From contig NZ_CP081149.1 in NCBI RefSeq assembly GCF_019665785.1, positions 1,736,001-1,800,000 on the forward strand: a stretch of 64,000 bases of DNA. Direction: 5' to 3'. A program made the position numbers and the translations under genes. The stretch is from Deefgea piscis. Lineage in GTDB: Bacteria > Pseudomonadota > Gammaproteobacteria > Burkholderiales > Chitinibacteraceae. Of the stretch, positions 60,060 to 64,000 are shown one piece after another. A model generated the notes under the pieces. It worked only from the letters and a program-made list of their open reading frames with translations, made no database searches and was not told the origin of the DNA. The number at the start of each line of letters is the position of its first letter. Position 1 is the first letter of the stretch.

Positions 60060-61472
60060 ATGGCTCAAACGCTCTACGACAAACTTTGGCAGTCCCACGT
60101 TGTGCATGAAGAAGCCGACGGTACTTGCTTAATCTATATTGACCGTCATTTGGTGCATGAAGTGACGAGCCCACAAGCTTTTGAAGGCTTGAAATTGGCC
60201 AATCGCCAGCCATGGCGTAATTCTTCTGTCGTTGCGACGGCGGATCACAATACGCCAACCAATGAATGGGAAAAAGGCATTCAAGATCCGATTTCTCGCT
60301 TACAGGTCGAAACGCTGGACGCCAATATTAAAGAATATGGCGCTTTAGCTTATTTCCCGTTTAAAGATTTGCGTCAAGGCATTGTGCACGTTGTTGGTCC
60401 AGAAAATGGTGCGACGCTGCCGGGCATGACCGTGGTTTGTGGTGATAGCCATACGTCAACACATGGTGCATTTGCTGCGTTGGCGCACGGCATTGGCACT
60501 TCAGAAGTTGAGCATGTACTCGCTACGCAAACCCTAGTCGCAAAAAAATCTAAAGCGATGCTGGTTCGTGTCGACGGCCAAGTTGGGCGCGGTGTAACCG
60601 CCAAAGACATTGCTTTGGCGATTATTGGCAAAATTGGCACTGCCGGTGGTACGGGCTTTGCGATTGAGTTTGGCGGTGAGGCGATTCGTGCCTTGTCGAT
60701 TGAAGGCCGTATGACACTGTGCAATATGGCGATTGAAGCCGGTGCCCGTGCTGGTATGGTCGCCGCAGATCAGAAAACCTTTGATTACTTAAAGGGTCGT
60801 CCTTTTGCGCCGACAGATGCACAATGGGATGCTGCCGTTGAAAATTGGAAAAACCTCGTTTCTGACGAAGGTGCGGTATTTGACGCGACGGTGGTATTGC
60901 AGGCGGCTGATATTGAGCCGCAAATCACTTGGGGTACATCGCCTGAGCAAGTGTTGGGCGTGTCGGGAAAGGTGCCTGATCCTGCGCAAGAGTCTGATCC
61001 AACTAAGCAGGGTAGCTATACGCGTGCCTTGCAATATATGGGCTTGGAAGCCAATACCCCACTGACTGATATTAAAGTTGATAAAGTATTCATCGGTTCC
61101 TGTACCAATAGCCGGATTGAAGACTTACGTGCGGCAGCCAGTGTTGTTGCCGGTAAAAAGAAAGCCGATGGCGTGAAGTTGGTGCTGATTGTGCCAGGTT
61201 CTGGCTTGGTCAAAGCGCAAGCTGAAGCTGAAGGGCTGGATAAAATCTTTATCGCCGCCGGTTTCGAGTGGCGTGAGCCAGGTTGCTCGATGTGTTTGGC
61301 GATGAATGCTGACCGTTTAGAGTCGGGTGAACGTTGTGCGTCAACGTCAAATCGCAACTTTGAAGGGCGCCAAGGGCAGGGTGGCCGTACGCATTTGGTC
61401 AGTCCTGAGATGGCTGCGGCGGCTGCGATTGCCGGTCATTTTGTTGATATCCGCACCTTCTCTTTGCAATAA
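60060..61472 (+). CDS. leuC: 3-isopropylmalate dehydratase large subunit
   Basis: A 470-residue aconitase-family subunit that holds the [4Fe-4S] cluster for leucine synthesis. Motifs are [38 protein letters not shown], and [15 protein letters not shown] (the cluster Cys are in SCTN and CSMC), ending [20 protein letters not shown]. The frame is open from 59994; ATG 60060 gives [15 protein letters not shown], the family start, though its ribosome site is weak. It leads leuC-entericidin-leuD. Confidence 0.96.
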   Translation: MAQTLYDKLWQSHVVHEEADGTCLIYIDRHLVHEVTSPQAFEGLKLANRQPWRNSSVVATADHNTPTNEWEKGIQDPISRLQVETLDANIKEYGALAYFPFKDLRQGIVHVVGPENGATLPGMTVVCGDSHTSTHGAFAALAHGIGTSEVEHVLATQTLVAKKSKAMLVRVDGQVGRGVTAKDIALAIIGKIGTAGGTGFAIEFGGEAIRALSIEGRMTLCNMAIEAGARAGMVAADQKTFDYLKGRPFAPTDAQWDAAVENWKNLVSDEGAVFDATVVLQAADIEPQITWGTSPEQVLGVSGKVPDPAQESDPTKQGSYTRALQYMGLEANTPLTDIKVDKVFIGSCTNSRIEDLRAAASVVAGKKKADGVKLVLIVPGSGLVKAQAEAEGLDKIFIAAGFEWREPGCSMCLAMNADRLESGERCASTSNRNFEGRQGQGGRTHLVSPEMAAAAAIAGHFVDIRTFSLQ

Positions 61473-61485
61473 GGGGCTGCGCGTG

Positions 61486-61608
61486 ATGAAACTATTCGCA
61501 AGCTTGTTGTTGGTATTGTTCACGCTAACGGCATGCAATACGGTGTCGGGCTTTGGCAAAGACTTGAAAAAAGTCGGTAATGAAATTGATAAGGCGGCAA
61601 CAAAATGA
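61486..61608 (+). CDS. Entericidin A/B family small lipoprotein
   Basis: A 40-residue lipoprotein: signal [17 protein letters not shown] with lipobox LTAC, then [20 protein letters not shown], the entericidin pattern. AAGGGG lies upstream. It sits between leuC (13 bp before) and leuD (4-bp overlap). I recall this gene order in other Neisseriales, so it looks like a stable passenger of the leucine operon. Entericidins are membrane-active in E. coli; the role here is unknown. Confidence 0.88.
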   Translation: MKLFASLLLVLFTLTACNTVSGFGKDLKKVGNEIDKAATK

Positions 61609-62243
61609 AGCCATTTACTAAATTAGATGGTTTGGTCTGCGCGATGGATCGCGCTAACGTCGATACCGATGCGATCATTCCAAAACAATTTTTAAAATCC
61701 ATTAAACGTTCGGGCTTTGGTCCAAACTTGTTTGATGAGTGGCGCTATCTTGATCACGGTGAGCCGGGGATGGATAACAGTCAGCGTAAACTCAATCCTG
61801 AGTTTGAGTTGAATTTGCCGCGCAACCAAGGTGCACAAGTCCTCTTGGCGCGCGACAATTTTGGCTGTGGTTCATCACGTGAGCACGCACCTTGGGCGAT
61901 TGAAGATTTCGGTTTTTGTGCGCTGATTGCGCCAAGTTTTGCCGATATTTTCTTTAATAATTGTTTTAAAAATGGTTTGTTGCCGATTGTGCAGCCTGCG
62001 GCCGTGATTGATCAGTTATTTGCTGAAGCCAAAACTGAAGGTTATCGCTTAAAAATTGATTTGCTTGAACAAACCATTACGACCTCTAGTGGCGAGGTGT
62101 TTGCGTTTGATGTGACCGAGCATCGTAAGCATTGTTTGCTCAATGGTTTGGACGAAATTGGCCTGACCTTGGCCCATAGCGACAAAATTAAAGCGTTTGA
62201 AGCCCAGCATGAAGCGGCGCAGCCGTGGCTGTTTGTTAAATAA
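61605..62243 (+). CDS. leuD: 3-isopropylmalate dehydratase small subunit
   Basis: A 212-residue swivel subunit that partners LeuC. Motifs are [40 protein letters not shown] and [20 protein letters not shown] 61605 overlaps the entericidin stop (ATGA). No clear terminator follows; 240 bp separate it from nagB. Confidence 0.96.
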   Translation: MKPFTKLDGLVCAMDRANVDTDAIIPKQFLKSIKRSGFGPNLFDEWRYLDHGEPGMDNSQRKLNPEFELNLPRNQGAQVLLARDNFGCGSSREHAPWAIEDFGFCALIAPSFADIFFNNCFKNGLLPIVQPAAVIDQLFAEAKTEGYRLKIDLLEQTITTSSGEVFAFDVTEHRKHCLLNGLDEIGLTLAHSDKIKAFEAQHEAAQPWLFVK

Positions 62244-62483
62244 ATATTGAGCGCTGGCACGCTAATAAAATGGCGCGCATCAACGTATGGCTAATGGATT
62301 TTTGATGGTGGTGTCGATATAAAATCGATCAGGTACGTGGCGAGCCACATCATGATGAGTCAGTCGTAAACGCAATATTTAATTCGGACTTGTTGATCGG
62401 TATTTATTTAGACTGAATCAATATTGTTATTCGAATTTTATCGTATCCTTTTAAAGTCAAAATTAATTTTGGAAAGAAAATCA

Positions 62484-63215
62484 ATGATCTTGCATAAATT
62501 TAAAAATCAAAGCGACTTAGATCGTGCAGCAGCAGATCTAATTATTGCCATGGTGCGTGCAAAGCCAAATGCAGTATTGGGTATGGCAACAGGTGGTACG
62601 CCTGTGGGTTTGTATCAAGAAATCGTTAAGACCTACCAAGCAGGATTGGTGAGTTTTGCGCAAGCCAAAACATTTAATTTGGATGAGTATGTTGGCTTGC
62701 CAGTAACGCATCAAGAAAGCTACCGCAATTTCATGCAACGTAATTTGTTTGATCACATTGATATTCAAGTCGCGAACACGCATGTGCCAAATGGCAATGC
62801 GGCTGATATTGATGCTGAATGCCGTCTGTATGACAAAATGATGTTCGAGCAAGGTCCGGTTGATCTGCAATTATTGGGTATTGGCGGTAATGGCCATATT
62901 GGTTTTAATGAGCCAGATAGCCAATTGTCACGTGGTACTTATCAAGTCACATTAAAAGAAGAAACGCGTGAAGCCAATAAGCGTTTCTTTAATCATATCG
63001 ATGAAGTACCAACTCAAGCAGTAACGATGGGTATGGGCTCGATTATGCAAGCTAAAGTGATTTTGTTGGTCGTTAAAGGTCAAGAGAAGGCTGAGATCTT
63101 AGATCGCACACTCAATGGCCCTATCACCACGCAAGTGCCTGCGTCATTGTTGCAAACGCACCCACGCGTAATTGTAATGACCGATTGCGATGTGAACTAC
63201 AAAGTATCGTATTAA
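62484..63215 (+). CDS. nagB: Glucosamine-6-phosphate deaminase (short form)
   Basis: Converts glucosamine 6-phosphate to fructose 6-phosphate and ammonia, feeding amino sugars (from chitin or cell wall) into glycolysis. The 243-residue product is of the short, Bacillus-like type. It shows VLGMATGGTPVGLYQEIV, FNLDEYVGLPVTHQESYRNF, and LLGIGGNGHIGFNEPDS. The allosteric C-terminal tail of E. coli NagB (266 aa) is absent. ATG 62484 follows GGAAAG. It lies between leuD and leuB, outside any nag cluster, with its own AT-rich upstream region and terminator. Confidence 0.93.
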   Translation: MILHKFKNQSDLDRAAADLIIAMVRAKPNAVLGMATGGTPVGLYQEIVKTYQAGLVSFAQAKTFNLDEYVGLPVTHQESYRNFMQRNLFDHIDIQVANTHVPNGNAADIDAECRLYDKMMFEQGPVDLQLLGIGGNGHIGFNEPDSQLSRGTYQVTLKEETREANKRFFNHIDEVPTQAVTMGMGSIMQAKVILLVVKGQEKAEILDRTLNGPITTQVPASLLQTHPRVIVMTDCDVNYKVSY

Positions 63216-63231
63216 TTGTTTCGAGTGAATT

Positions 63232-63258
63232 AAAAAGAGGGGCTAGCCCCTCTTTTTC
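63232..63258 (+). terminator. Rho-independent terminator after nagB
   Basis: A perfect 26-bp palindrome: AAAAAGAGGGGCT (63232-63244) with its complement (63245-63257), ending in a T run. It separates nagB from leuB. Confidence 0.87.
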
Positions 63259-63297
63259 TACGTTTAAAAATTAAAAACAAAATACCGCGAGAACAGC

Positions 63298-64000
63298 ATG
63301 AAAGTATTGATCCTACCCGGCGATGGCATTGGTCCTGAAATCGTAGCGCAAGCTAAAAAAGTACTCACTGTTTTAAAAAATGATGGCTTAGATTTAGAGT
63401 TGCAAGAAGCGCCCCTTGGCGGCGCCGCTTATGATCAATACGGTTCACCTTATCCTGAGTTCACGCAAAAGTTAGCGCGTGAAGCAGATGCGATTTTGCT
63501 AGGCGCTGTTGGCGGCCCACAATACGACACACTCGATCGTCCATTGCGTCCTGAGCGCGGTTTACTCGCTATTCGTAAAGATTTGAATCTGTTTGCCAAT
63601 CTGCGCCCAGCCATTTTGTATCCAGAGCTCGCCAATGCGTCGACCTTAAAGCCTGAGGTCGTTTCAGGCTTAGATATTTTGATTGTGCGTGAATTGACTG
63701 GCGATATTTATTTCGGTCAGCCACGCGGTATTCGGGTGAATGAAGCGGGTGAGCGCGAAGGCTTTAACACCATGCTGTACGCCGAAAGCGAAATTCGCCG
63801 TATCGGCCACGTGGCTTTCCAAGCGGCGCAAAAACGCGGCAAGAAATTGTGCTCAGTGGATAAAGCCAATGTGCTGGAAACAACTGAATTCTGGAAAGAA
63901 ATCATGACCGATATGGCCAAAGAATATCCAGACGTTGAACTCAGCCATATGTTGGTGGACAACGCGGCGATGCAATTGGTTAAGGCGCCCAAGCAATTTG
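63298..64000 (+). CDS. leuB: 3-isopropylmalate dehydrogenase, N-terminal part
   Basis: The first 234 codons of leuB, cut by the right edge. The NAD-dependent enzyme oxidises 3-isopropylmalate in leucine synthesis. Visible are [70 protein letters not shown] and [16 protein letters not shown] 63298 is the family start. It lies 40 bp after the nagB terminator, so it needs a promoter in that gap or read-through from nagB. Confidence 0.94.
   Translation, partial: MKVLILPGDGIGPEIVAQAKKVLTVLKNDGLDLELQEAPLGGAAYDQYGSPYPEFTQKLAREADAILLGAVGGPQYDTLDRPLRPERGLLAIRKDLNLFANLRPAILYPELANASTLKPEVVSGLDILIVRELTGDIYFGQPRGIRVNEAGEREGFNTMLYAESEIRRIGHVAFQAAQKRGKKLCSVDKANVLETTEFWKEIMTDMAKEYPDVELSHMLVDNAAMQLVKAPKQF

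Overview
The window is chromosomal DNA from a beta-proteobacterium, most likely of the order Neisseriales and near Chitinibacter, Deefgea or Iodobacter. This placement is inferred from protein character and gene order: minC-minD-minE, leuC-entericidin-leuD-nagB-leuB, the divergent ppsR/ppsA pair, and an arginine succinyltransferase pathway. No 16S rRNA gene is present to confirm it. Base composition is moderate and genes are dense on both strands. About sixty protein genes can be supported. I see no rRNA, tRNA or CRISPR array.

Layout. 1-4.4 kb: the end of an ispA-like gene, dxs (isoprenoid precursors), a Fur-box-controlled bfd, and trhP (tRNA wobble hydroxylation). 4.4-6.0 kb: a complete IS1182-family insertion sequence with 18-bp perfect ends and a 4-bp GACC repeat on each side. 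6.0-7.8 kb: an AT-rich patch with two unknown genes. 7.8-9.4 kb: two unknown coupled genes behind a sigma-28 (flagellar type) promoter. 9.6-17.5 kb: trhO, a dispersed repeat with terminal inverted repeats, glnD, map, minCDE and ppsR. 17.7-20 kb: ppsA. 20.2-26.2 kb: a four-gene overlapping cassette, wecB-nfrB-nfrA-DUF4434, which looks like an NfrA/NfrB exopolysaccharide system (the phage N4 receptor glycan type). Its NfrB is short and ends where E. coli NfrB carries a c-di-GMP-binding domain.

26.4-35.3 kb: an AstC/ArgD aminotransferase, the livHMGF branched-chain amino acid importer without a binding protein, purT with a truncated haemoglobin, and fbp-tpiA on the other strand. 35.8-44.9 kb: trmL, an unknown gene, purU, a two-component system, hemH, and a moxR-DUF58-transglutaminase operon. 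44.9-52.6 kb: a tiny TTG-started helix-turn-helix gene, a histone-deacetylase-like hydrolase, and the astADBE operon flanked by two NlpC/P60 cell-wall hydrolases. 52.7-59.4 kb: ubiB, a DNA glycosylase, a chemotaxis receptor with a C-terminal sensor-like domain, TerB-like and thioesterase genes, a universal stress protein, a radical SAM protein and an XRE regulator. 60-64 kb: leuC, an entericidin-like lipoprotein, leuD, nagB and the start of leuB, cut by the window end.

Together the genes describe a motile, respiring, gluconeogenic organism (ppsA, fbp, tpiA) that can use arginine as carbon and nitrogen source. Most of the window is housekeeping. The parts most worth following are the compact nfr glycan cassette, the sigma-28-driven unknown pair, the AT-rich unknown pair next to the IS, and the dispersed repeat at 10.6-10.9 kb.
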